From NCBI GenBank assembly GCA_949752735.1, contig OX457053.1, forward strand, positions 23,831,682-23,895,681: DNA of 64,000 bases, read 5' to 3'. Positions 1 through 12,400 of the stretch are shown piece by piece; within the stretch, counting starts at the first letter, position 1, and each line of letters starts with the position of its first letter. Origin of the DNA: Lumbricus terrestris (taxonomy: Eukaryota; Annelida; Clitellata; Crassiclitellata; Lumbricidae). Under the pieces are notes generated by a model, which saw nothing but the letters and a program-made list of their open reading frames with translations, had not been told where the DNA came from and did no database searches. Position numbers and translations under genes: made by a program.

Positions 1-372
1 CTTTGTTACTTCATTCCTTTTATTTACTGTAATACTGTTGGGTTGGTGTCAGAAAGAGCATCCGGCCAGGCCATAAAACCCCCAAATCCCCCCATCACAA
101 ATTCCTGGCTATGCCACTGCTATGGTGCTATCATAATGAATGTGTCGTGGAAACTGGGTTATGTGCTCACAATGTCAAATAAGAAGTTAAGTTATGAACT
201 ATTGGATTTTTGTGTTCTTCATTTTCAAAAAATTTGCAAAAATTTCAGTAGCTTGGGAGGGCCACTTAAAATCAGTCGGCAGGCCACATGCAGACTGCAG
301 CACTGCCATGCTCAATGAGTCAGAAGGCGAAAGCTCCAACCAATCGGGATCCTTGAAGAAACTGCAACTCAC

Positions 373-471
373 AAGAACAGCAATGTTGTTTTCAAGTGAC
401 TCCCTCCAGTGCTGAAGAACATCCTCGCTTTCGTTGTGTAGAAGATAAACATCACCTTTCGATAAAGTTAA
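373..471 (-). CDS. ARHGAP exon 10: PH domain C-terminal helix
   Basis: 33 codons, phase 0, acceptor TTGTTGTAG, donor GTGAGT. It contains [20 protein letters not shown], which is the last PH strand and C-terminal helix with its conserved Trp. The next exon lies beyond the left edge. Confidence 0.9.
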
Positions 472-3400
472 CTACAACAAAAACGACATATCTGTGTATT
501 TCACACACAGTATTATGGCTCATGTATATGCTTGGTAACAATTATAATATTAAAACATGGATTCATAAAGCATCTATTCATTTCTCGCAATTGCGAAAGC
601 CCTCCTTCAAGCTTTATACTCAGAGGCACTCCCAACTACAGCATGAACACTGCATCGGACATTCACCCCAAAGCGCCCAAGCAATTGCTAGTGAAGGACT
701 TGCTCAAGGTCCCCACATGGCGGCTTTGAGGTGGATTCGAACCTGGTACCCTCCAGCTACAGGGCACCGAACTCATCACTATGCCACCGCACCACAAAAT
801 GGCAAGTTAGTAAAGTATTTCCATATCCTTATAATACCGATGAGCTATGGACAGAGGCATGTCATACACTGCTCATGAAAGGTTTGCGAGCGAACACTGG
901 TGTGTCCGTTCTGCAGTCGGGAGCGCCTCTGAGTAGAGGGCTAGAAGGGGTGCTATAACAAGTGCACATAAATACATATGACACCTGAGAGCGAGTGAGA
1001 TTAAGAGTGATAGAGAGAAAGAGGGATAATCATTATCGTCAGTATTAATTAACACCTTAACAGGATACATCTTATTCTTTAGGTCTGCTGCCTCCCGGCA
1101 GGTCCAGATGCCCAACGACGCCACTCTTCTCGGTGTTGTGCTTTTTCTTTTAGTTTTCCATATCCATCCTCCATCATCCAGTCCAAGAACTTTTCCCTAG
1201 GTCTTCCTCTTCCCCTCCATTTTGCCCTCCACTATGTCCCTTTGCAAGGAGTTGCCTCTCAGTACATGTCCTATCCAGTTCCTCTGCCTTGTTCTAATTG
1301 TATTCATCAAGGATCTTTCTTCTTCCACCTTCTTCAGGACTTCTTCATTTGATTTATGCTCTGTCCAGCTGACCCGTTTCATCCTTCTCCATATCCATAT
1401 CTCGAACGCTTCTATTCGTTTACAGGATACATAGAAGCCCCTAAAATGTGCTACATAAAATGACAACAATAGAATCATTGTTTCATAATTATATTCCACC
1501 TTAACATCTGGAGTTGAAGCGTTGGAGCAGCAACAGCAACAAAACCTCATGTGTTGAAACAAGCTCTCCCTCTGCCGGAAAAGAAACTCAAAAAGAAGCC
1601 TAGTAAATCATGTACTACAGAACTCTGACAACAGTTGATATATTATATTTAATGAACCGTAGTTACCACAAGAATCTGATTCTTCTTTTCGTCTGGTGAA
1701 GATGATATCTGAGCATCAACGAGATCCAATGTCAACTCCGATTTCCCCAAAGAATTAACCGATTTCTAAAAAAAATATATTCAAAAAATAAATTAAATAA
1801 CAAAACTGTGGAAGTCGGCAATTTGCTAACTAATGAAATCCAGGTTCTAGCCAACCTGTCGAGCTCAGACCATTATGTCATGTCGTTCCCGGCTAAAGAC
1901 TTGCGCTTCTCAGTCTGCATTTCTCCACCATAAGTTGCCTCACTGCTGTTGACTTTCTGGACATTTGCACAGTGGTCAGAGCATGGCCCATAACACGGAT
2001 AGTATGGGTTCGAGCCTCCACTCAGGCAGTTAATCACTATGCGAAGGACCTTCAACAAGTCCATCACTCACAATTGCCCTGCATCAATGATATCAATAAT
2101 AATAATAATAATAATAATAATTGTGACAATTTATATGGCGCCGTAGCACGGCCATGCCATGCCGTTATTAAGATGCCTTACAAAACAGCCGAAGAACCAT
2201 CGCAGAGTCACTCAAATTCCGTGAGCAGCCACAAGCGGCGAGCCTACTCTTTATCAAGATGTTCTACCTCATGATGGCAATGGCATGTGCCACTGAACTT
2301 TGGAAGGAGGGTAGGCCCTAACTTAAAACAAAGTTGTATTGCATATCGTATTCTGTTTACACAATTACACAATGTGGTCCTTCATGCACCATCAGTTGAT
2401 GTCTTGTGCAGTAGACACCAATGCGCAGAAAGTTACTAATTCGTAATCGTAATCTCCTAACTTCTAAACCGCTACCAGAGAGCCAAGCGCGGGGCACCAG
2501 CTTATTCACAAGCACTGCGTTGAGTCCGCCCATAAGTCCAAAGGTGGCCCTGGTCGTTATCTACCCAGTAATTAATTAGTAAAATTCATAGACACCCGAC
2601 CCACATCTGAAAAACTCTTACTGGTTTTGCTCCGGCCGACACCTTTTGATCCTTGTAGAAGAAGAGAAAGTTTTCCAGTAGCACAGCGTACGACTGTGAC
2701 CAAGTCGGTTTTCTAAACACAGGAATTTCATTTTAATCAGGCAAGTACAACTTTAATCTTGAAAATCATTTAGGCCACCCCAATATTTAGGATTATAGGG
2801 TACGTGTAGACCCTTTTGGGCACAGTGGCCGAATGGACATATGTATGTGCACTTGTTATAGCGCCCGTTCAAGCTCCCTACTTAGAGGCGCTCCCGACTA
2901 CAGAGCGGACATTGAATCGGAGTTTCACGCAGAAGCGCTGAGCAATTGCGAGTGAAGGACTTGCCCAGGGTCCTTATGAGGTGGCTTGAGGTGGATTCAA
3001 ACCTGCAACCCTTCAGCTGCAATGCAAAGAACATACCCACTACACCACACTGCACTCCACAATATACAGATATAGAACCCAGCCTATGAGTCTATGTGTG
3101 TATGAGTTTCAACTTCCACTTACTCAGTCACTGTGTTGCATACTGTATTATATCGTATCAAATGCATACTGTATCATCTTGCATTTTTACCAAATGAAGT
3201 TGCATCCTGCATTATATTGTATCAAATGAAGTTGCACACTGCATTACATAGTATCAAATGCGCACTGTATCGTATTGCATTTTACCAAATGCAGTTGCAT
3301 GCTGCACCACATACTGTACTGTATCATATTGTATGAAATGCATACTGCTTTGTAAGTATCAGAACACTCTTACTGCGCCACTCGTAAAATGACATGGGTG

Positions 3401-6400
3401 GTAGATAATTTAAGACAAATGTATTTAAAGTAGTAATTCATTCATTCATTTCAGGAACTTTGATAATTATAAAAAATTTAATAGTAAATGAGAAGATAGA
3501 AAAGTCAAGGCAAAGACAACTAGTAGTTAGTTATCTCAGAATCAAAACCTACTTGGCTTTCTTCCCTTGTTCAACCTTTGCCTTGCCAAGCTGTCCCTGC
3601 TTCTGGACCATCTTCAGGAAAAGGCACACACACACAAAATTACTACAGTACTTCAACTGAAATATTATGGCTCTCAAATAGATTGAGAATCATTTAATAC
3701 AGATGGTGGTGCTTATAACCCAAGAATCACATCTCCTTGGTCAACTTAACTGCAGAAGACATACATTGAATGGTTAATGATGGTATGAAAGAGGTAGGAA
3801 GACCGTGGAAGAATGGGCTGGGAACCATCAGAGACAGCCTCATATGCCTGGAGAAGTCTTGTGAGGATACGGAGAAGTCTTGGGAGGATACGGAGAAGAC
3901 TTGAGGATACGGAGAAGTCTTGTGAGTATACAGAGAAGTCTTGTGAGGATACGGAGAAGTCTTGTGAGTATACAGAGAAGTCTTGAGTATACGGAGAAGT
4001 CTTGTGAGGATATGGAGCAGCTGGCAATGGACAGAGATGAATGGAAATGTGTTGCCCGATGTGCAGTCCCACATGGAAAGAACTAAGCCTAAGGTCAGTC
4101 CAAGCTTAATAAATGCTCCATGTTAGCCTATGCGATCTCTGTCGCCCAGTCTCTCACGTTGAAGCACGTCGACCTCTTTGCTCTGCTATGAAGGGGCAAC
4201 TCCTAGTCAGGGCTTTTTTTAACGTGCAGTTCTACACAAAATGTGCAGTTCTAAATGGATTCGTGCAGTTGTAGAAGCACTTCCATCACGTTCCGTGCAG
4301 TTAAAACTAGTAAAAAAATAGGTAATTTTCCTCAGATTGGGAGTAATTTACCATGGAGGTTGAGAAACGAGAGAAGAGCTTTCTCGGTTGTAGGGCTGTC
4401 GATCTGGAATGACCTCCCTTCAAAGTTGCATATATCACATCTTAACAACTCAAATGCTGTTTCGTAAATCCCTCAAGTCTTTATTCTCCTAGATAGGCTG
4501 AGAGTGCTTCTGAGTAGCTTTCTTGAAGAGGCGCTATGTAAGTCCATATGAATGAATGAAATGCATAACATCAATGATGAATTTAGATAAAAGGGCAAAA
4601 GATGACACAAAGATGCAAATGCAATATATAAGAGAACATGATGAAATTTTAAAAAATTAGTAGAAGAGCAGATGCGAATGAACAAAGACCTTGATCGGTA
4701 ACGGTTCGAGAGAAGCAAATTCAGCCGCAGCCTCCGATGAATTCGGTTCCGCTTCAGCAGGCGCATCCTCGTACATCTTGCTGCCCTTCGCATTTAAAGC
4801 CTGTAATGTAAACAGCTGAAATTGTAGCTGCAAGAAAACATTTATGTTGCTCCTTTAGTGAATCGCTTGGGGTGATCCACGTACCACAGCAAGTCAAAAG
4901 AATTAAACCATCTTCACATCAACTTTTCCATCTGTATGGATACTGGTCCATATGCACGACTACTTTCCAACCTAAATGATGACTTTCCCATCTATAATTA
5001 ATCAGAATCGTTTTATCTCTATGGCAACGTGTTCACGTGTATGAAAAACATAACACAACTAAGACATCTTTCTCACTTGCATCACAACTATCTCACCACT
5101 GCAACACTTTCCAACATCTATGGCAACTTTCTCACCACAAAACACAACTTTCCTGTCTATATGGCAACTTTCTCAAGAGTATAGCACTTTACCACTTTTA
5201 TATGGCAATTTTCTCAAGAGTATAGCACTTTACCACTTTTATATGGCAATTTTATGAAGAGTATAGCACTTTACCACTTTTATATGGCAATTTTCTCAAG
5301 AGTATAGCACTTTACCACCTTTATATGGCAATTTTCTCAAGAGTATAGCACTTTACCACCTTTATATGGCAATTTTCTCAAGAGTATAGCACTTTACCAC
5401 CTTTATATGGCAATTTTCTCAAGAGTATAGCACTTTACCACCTTTATATGGCAATTTTCTCTCATCCATAAACATACCCACTACTATGTCTCTCATCTGT
5501 ATCACACATTCTAACCAGCATCACAACTTTCCAACATGCATGATGACTTTCCCACCTGAATGACACCTTGTCACCCGTATGACAACTCTCTCACCTATAT
5601 GATGACTTTCCACCTATGTTGACTTTCTCACCAAAATAACAACTTTAACACCTGTTAAGCTCCATTAAAAATTGCTACAGCAAGCTCTTAACTAAACTAG
5701 TCACAGCAATAGTTGGTCAAGAAATGCAGAAAGAAAATAATAGAAAGAACTACAGCAAACAGCTTACTACCAAATCCGACAGACTAAAAAAGATTCAAAC
5801 AACATAACTAGTGTTAGTAGCAAGTTCTTAATAAGACTCATAATGCTACCATACAACTAAAATTAATAATCTACTCAAATTAATATTCTCTAATTGCAAT
5901 CCCTAATTTTTTAACACTGAGTTATCATTTTATATGAGGGTAAAAAAAGACAATGACAACAACAACAAAATAATGCTGCCCTGATCAACTAAATTGATCA
6001 AACCCCAATTGTTTCAAATTCTTTCTTTGTTGCACTCAACTTTCATCGTGCCTTGCATAAGGAAATCCCAGATTTTAAAAGTTGACCAAAATTTTTCCAC
6101 ATGACCCGCAATGGTACATAAGTCGTTTTGTAATAAAAAATCCAAAACAATAGCCATCCAGCACAACACTGATCAAAATAATTTCTTCCCTATTGATCCA
6201 ATCCTAAGTTGTTAAGAATAATTCAAATTCTAATACAAACATTAAATGGCGATCTAATGAAAACGAAAATATCCATTCCCATCCCTTTTAGCATGCAGAT
6301 GCAAGCACAACAACAAAATAAATAAACAATGCCTCAAGAGAAAAGTAGGAAAGTTTTCGTAAGCAATACCAAGCCGGCTTTAATGAGCGCAAAAGAACGC

Positions 6401-9400
6401 GACCAATTGCTTTCGTTTCGGCCGAGTTCTGAAGACGCATTCAACGTTTGACGATTTTTGACCTTCGAAGAAGCAGCAGTGGAGGAATTCCTCTTTGACG
6501 AAGATGTCCCTCGTGATACTGATGAAGAAGAAGCTGGCATGGAAACCTGTTCATGGAGGTAAGGTAACGTAAGACCACATCTACGGTACAACATGACCCC
6601 ATCTGACCAGTAAACACTTTCCAACCTGCATGCCAAACTTCTAACCTGTATGACAACTTGCTCTCCTGCATGGCATTGTTCGAATCCAAATGATAACCTT
6701 TTCACCTTCATGACAATGTTCTCATTTGTATGATAACTTGCTCACTTGTACGACAACTTTCTCGCCTGTACGACAACTCTTCCAACTTACATGACAATTT
6801 ATTCTCGTCTGTATTTGCTCACCCATATGACAATTCTATCTGCTGACTTTCTCACTGAAATGACAATTTTCCAACCCGCATGATGACTATCTCACCTATA
6901 TGACAATTCTACCCCCTGTCTGCTGACTTTCTCACTGAAATGATAATTCTCCAACCCACATGATGACTATCTCACCTTATGACAAATCTACCACCTACAT
7001 GCACAGTTTCACACTCTTGTGACAATTTCTCCAAAAGTTTGCATGATGACTTTCTCACCTATGTGACAATTTTCCCACCTGCAAGCTGACTATCACACTC
7101 ACATGACAATTTTCCCACTTGCATAATGACTTTTTCAATCTGTTTGGCAATTCTACCACCTGTATGTCAACTTTCTCAGTTGTATCAAAATTTTCACACC
7201 TGTGCAGTGTGCAACAACTATATCAACTTCAATAATATGATAACTTTCCACCTTGCATGACAATTTATGCTCACCTCTATGACAATTTGCTTACACATAC
7301 GACAATCCTACCACCTGCATGCTGACTTTCTCGCCCATATGACTACTTCTCATGATAGATTTTCATTCAAGATTAGAAGCGGTTACAATAAAATACTTGA
7401 ATGAATTACTCTGTTTATGCAAGCTTAATAAATAAAATACTAGGTAAGAAAGTTTCAAAGCCAAGGTGCGATTTGCATACACACACACACCAATCCTGTC
7501 AGTTTATAAATCTTAGGTAATTGGTACGCAGCCAAATCTTTTATGATGTTTTCTCCAGTTAATAAGTTGACTCACAGCATTTTCTTTACATCCATCAGTT
7601 TTTTTCTACGTTTTCTTCATATCACCCAGTTTTTAGGATATTTATGTTTCATCTCTTCGGATTTTTACGATATTTCCTAATTCCTCAAGTCTGTACGATA
7701 GCTTTTATTTCTTCAGGTTTTATGTATTTTATTATTTCTACAGGTTTTTTATGATATATTTTATTTTATTTCCTCAGTTTTGATTCCACTTTTAGATATT
7801 CATTTTCGTATTTTTTCTGATTTTTTAAATCTTTCAAACTTTACCAGTTTTATGAGTCTCTTCTTTACAAGGAAAATACACCCTTCCCACAACTGTAATG
7901 CAGCTCAATGGCTTAGCCACAAACTGAGGGGGAAACATAATGGCACATATAGGAGGTTCATGGGTTACAATTCAAAATAAAGTATTGCCCAAAAAAATTT
8001 CAAAACTGACCCTGGTCTGCATCCTTGGGCCATATCCGATTGAAATCCACCCTCAAATGGAACCACCAAACCAAATTGTTTCCTAACTATGCCGCTGCAG
8101 TAGCCCAACCAAAACTATAATAACAATTTCTATAGCTCCATAGTAGAGATGCAGTTCCAGGCTGCTTTACGAAGTCAATCAACTTTCGGCACGAGTGAAT
8201 TTTAAACGAAAAATATCATCAGGAATTCGGTGAGACTAAGTGAGACTAAATAGATGGGACCATTTTTCAAGCATTAAACAACAGTGGTAAGGAGTTCAGA
8301 TCGCTATAAGTACAGGAATGGTTCTATATAAATTCTCATTTGTAAATAAGTAAATAACCATAAAGAGATACATTTCATCAGCCATTTAATAATTTTTCCA
8401 CCTTCTCATCCTTTTATAACAACAACATCTTATTTCATTTCAACAGGCTTTCGGACATATTTTATTTCCTCAAATTTTAACCAAGTCTTTTCATTTCCTC
8501 ATTTTTGCCAACATTTTCTTTAGCATTTTGTAACCATCTCCGCACAAATCGCAACTGCCAAGTCCATAAATACTCCTCTCCTCGAGCCCCAAATTGCACC
8601 TTGCTTCAAAGCCAAAAGAAAAACCATAGAGAAACCAGAAAGCTCAAAGTAAGCCCAAAGAGAAAATCAAACAATCAGCGTTGAAGAGACAAGATCGAAA
8701 CTTTTTCTCATACGTCAGCGAGACTCCAGACAGTTGCATGTGAGTCGACATTGTAGAAATAATTGCGACCGTCCTTATCAACGGCACTTGTCCACTGAAA
8801 GAAATCAAACAAGAATCTACAATCAAGGTTACTAGAAAGTGGTGTTGCAAACCAAAATCTCAAGGTGCTTACACAATGTGGTTGTGCTAAAAAAACTCAA
8901 ACAAGATTACTAAAAATGAACTTCTTCACAAAACTCAAGCAAGATTGCTAAAAATGGACTTCTTCACAAAACCCAAACAAGATTGCTAAAAATGGACTTC
9001 TTCACAAAACTCATGCAAGATCGCTAAAAATGGACTTCTTCACAAAACTCATGCAAGATTGCTAAAAATGGACTTCTTCACAAAACTCAAGCAAGATTGC
9101 TAAAAATGGACTTCTTCACAAAACTCATGCAAGATTGCTAAAAATGGACTTCTTCACAAAATCCAAACAAGATTACTAAAAATGGACTCTTTCACAAAAA
9201 CTCAACCAAGATTACCATACTAAAATCGGCTATGATCTCTTCAGTTTATTCAAACCGAGGTAGTGCATGTAAAAACTCAACCAATGTCAGCAAAAATGTG
9301 GTGGCCAGACAAAATGTCGCCGGACAAAATGTCACGGACAAAAACTGGCATAAGTATAAATGAGTAAATACTAGTCTATTTTAATAATTGGTGGTCTAAA

Positions 9401-12400
9401 TATCAATATCGACTGAACTGGTAAATAGTTGTGTAAAATGTCAAACAAAACACCATTTAATAAGAAAAAACCAAGAACAAAGCATGTCTTCTACATAATA
9501 CAACAAAGCTAAACAAATGTGTGTCTGTGTGTGTGTGTGCTTTTTAACTGTTCATACAACATTGATATTAAGAACAGCATGCTTGATCGAATTGTTCACA
9601 ACAATCGATATTAAGAACTCTTGCAATGTCTCCCAAATATGCAATGACGACAATTTCTATGGTGCCATAACACAGTACACGCTGCAACAAGGGTGCCTTG
9701 ACAAAGATAAGCACAGTCGGAGACAAGTAACGGACTCAAATAGTCAATGGGATCTCTGAGACTGAGATTGTTCTGGTCCAAGGTGTTACTTATATATGGG
9801 CAAGAGCTGCATTTGTCAGGTCAGACATGATTCTATACTTATTTCATGGTTCACTATCCTTTGTTCAGCATTTGCTTTGTCTTCCATGTCCACTGATCCC
9901 CTATCTTGAAGGGGCGTTATATAAATTTATGTGATTGATTGATTGATTGATCGATTGATTGATTATTACAGTGCCACCTACTCCGTGAACTTCGTGTTAT
10001 GTGCTAACCGACTTCTTTGAAGTCGGTTAATTGATTGGCATTCTATGTTGTAACATTTTTATCCGGGTAGTCTCACCCAGTACTGCACTTTTTGTTTACA
10101 TACGTTTCAAGATTCTTCTTTGCTCTTCGCATTAGTCACTATTCTCACAATCCTCTCTTCTGCATTTGCTTTCTCTTTGATGTCCATTGATCCTTTGTAG
10201 AGCTGTGTACTCTACAAACTTTGTGCTACGTGCGGCTTTTTTCATCCTGATTCCCTGACATACTCTACCTTCTCGTCTGGGCACACTTTAAACTTCGACC
10301 AAATTGATGTCATTTGTTGTAAGACATTTTGTCTGAACCATTTTGCCCATGACAATATGTCATGCGACATTTTGTTCGTACCATTTTGACGGTGACTTTT
10401 TTCAGGAAACATTTTGTCATGGACCCAAAGATGTGGCTGTGCATACAAAAAACTCAACCAAGATTGCTCAGGCCGGGACCACAGACAGATAAATTCAAAC
10501 ATGGTAAATACTAGGTGGGGATGTGCCTTAAAAATTAAAAATTCAATAGGTCACTGTACTGCAACCCTGTGCATCAGCGGCGCCCGCAGACGTACGCACT
10601 TACGCAAGTGCGTACAGCAGCGGCGCCCGCAGACGTACGCACATAGGTAAGTGCATACAGCGGCGGATAGAAAAGGTATGTTTTTGGTAAATTGCGTACA
10701 GCGGCGGATAATAGAAAAGGTATGTTTTTGGGAAATTCCAGGTCGATGACTAAAAAAAAAAAAAAAAGGTCATCAGTTTTTTGGCGGATAGAAAAGGTAT
10801 GTTTTTGGAAAATTTTAGGTTGATGACTAAAAAAAAAAAAAAAAGTCATCAGTTTTTTCGGCGGATAGAAAAGGTATTTTTTTGTGAAATTTTAGGTTGA
10901 TGACTAAAAAAAAAAAGTCATCAGTTTTTTCGGCGACCGAATTTTTTTTCCCCTGTTCGCCCCTCCATCGAAAATTTCTGTGCGTACAAGAAAAAAATCC
11001 TGCGGGCGCCGCTGCTGTGCATAAACACTTGACTTGAAGAAGAGTTGATGCATAACAAAAACAAACATCATAAACAGACATATTATTCAAAGATGCTATG
11101 AGGATAGATCATCCAAATAAAACTACAACTATCAAAAGAATTATGCCTATTGTTACGTCACACAATTATGTTAATTTAACTACCACAACTATTCCTTCAA
11201 GCCTCACATATTTTTTTCATTAATTAAATATAATATGTTAGACTGTTTAAAAACCGTTTGAGAATGCATCCATGGCACTGTCCTCCACTAGACTTAAAGA
11301 CTCTTGTTCCAATAAAAAACAATGCTAGCCATTGGAGCACGGTGCCTTAAGGTACCATAATTCTTTACAATACACACAACTTCAGGGAGGGGGAAAGGTA
11401 AAGTAAAATAATTATAAAAACATTATGGAGCCACTGTCACTTGAATAAATGTATGTATGTACTTACTCTGTGTGTTTGTGTGTGTGTGTGTGTGTGCATG
11501 TGTGTGTGTGTGGATGTATGCATGTATGAATACATGGACCATTGTTATAGCGCCCCTTCAAGCTCGCTACTCAGAGGCGCTCCCGACTACAGTGCAGACA
11601 TTGAATCGAAGCTTCATGCCGAAGCTCATGAGCATTTAGCGAGTGAAGGACTTGCTCAGGGTCTCTACGCGGCAGCTTGAGGTGGATTCAAAACCGCAAC
11701 CATTCCAGCTCCAATGCACCTAACATACCCCAACACCACCGCCCCCCATAAATGGTCTAAGAATGCTCGTGCCGCTAATCGTGACAAACCTTTTCACCCA
11801 TAGCGGCGTTCACAAACGTGCTGACCCCATCTTCCACATCCACCGTCCAACCAGGAGGAACCTCGATCGCTGGCGCCCCCTGCCAACGAAAAACAGCAAC
11901 GAACATCAGAAAAGGAGCAACATAATTAAACATGAACTCGCCCAAAACTGGTCAATTCATTGCCAGCACAATTGTACAGTTTAACAGCGACCTAATTTCA
12001 TCTAATGGCGTCTATAGCACCATTACCATGATGTGCTAGGACAACTGTTACAGTCGATGGTAAATTCAGCTGAAATCGTAGTCAAGAATCATAATCCATT
12101 TGTTCGAGAAGCATGGTTGATGTCCACGGGATGAGAAAACAAAAGCATGCGTCTGCCATGAAGCAGGGCTTTTTTAACATGTGCAGTTGTACACAAAATG
12201 TGCAGTTGTACACAAAATGTGCAGTTGTACACAAAATGTCCAGTTGTACACAAAATGTCCAGTTGTACACAAAATGTCCAGTTGTACACAAAATGTGCAG
12301 TTGTACACAAAATGTGCAGTTGTACACAAAATGTCCAGTTCTAAATGGATTTGTGAAGTTGTAGAAGCACTTCTGTACAGTTAAATGTAGCAAAAAAGGT

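Noticed and set aside
3727..4086. Overlapping ORFs of up to 115 codons on both strands
   Set aside because: Produced by the 20-bp minisatellite at 3835-4020.
5157..5465. CRISPR-like array
   Set aside because: The 41-bp units are directly tandem with no unique spacers, in an animal gene intron; it is a minisatellite. The same applies to 8885-9235, 25113-25344 and 43003-43195.
6370..6546. PH domain start in ARHGAP exon 5 ([18 protein letters not shown])
   Set aside because: The resemblance is spurious: the real PH strands are found in order in four later exons (3553-3611, 2622-2712, 1667-1765, 373-471).
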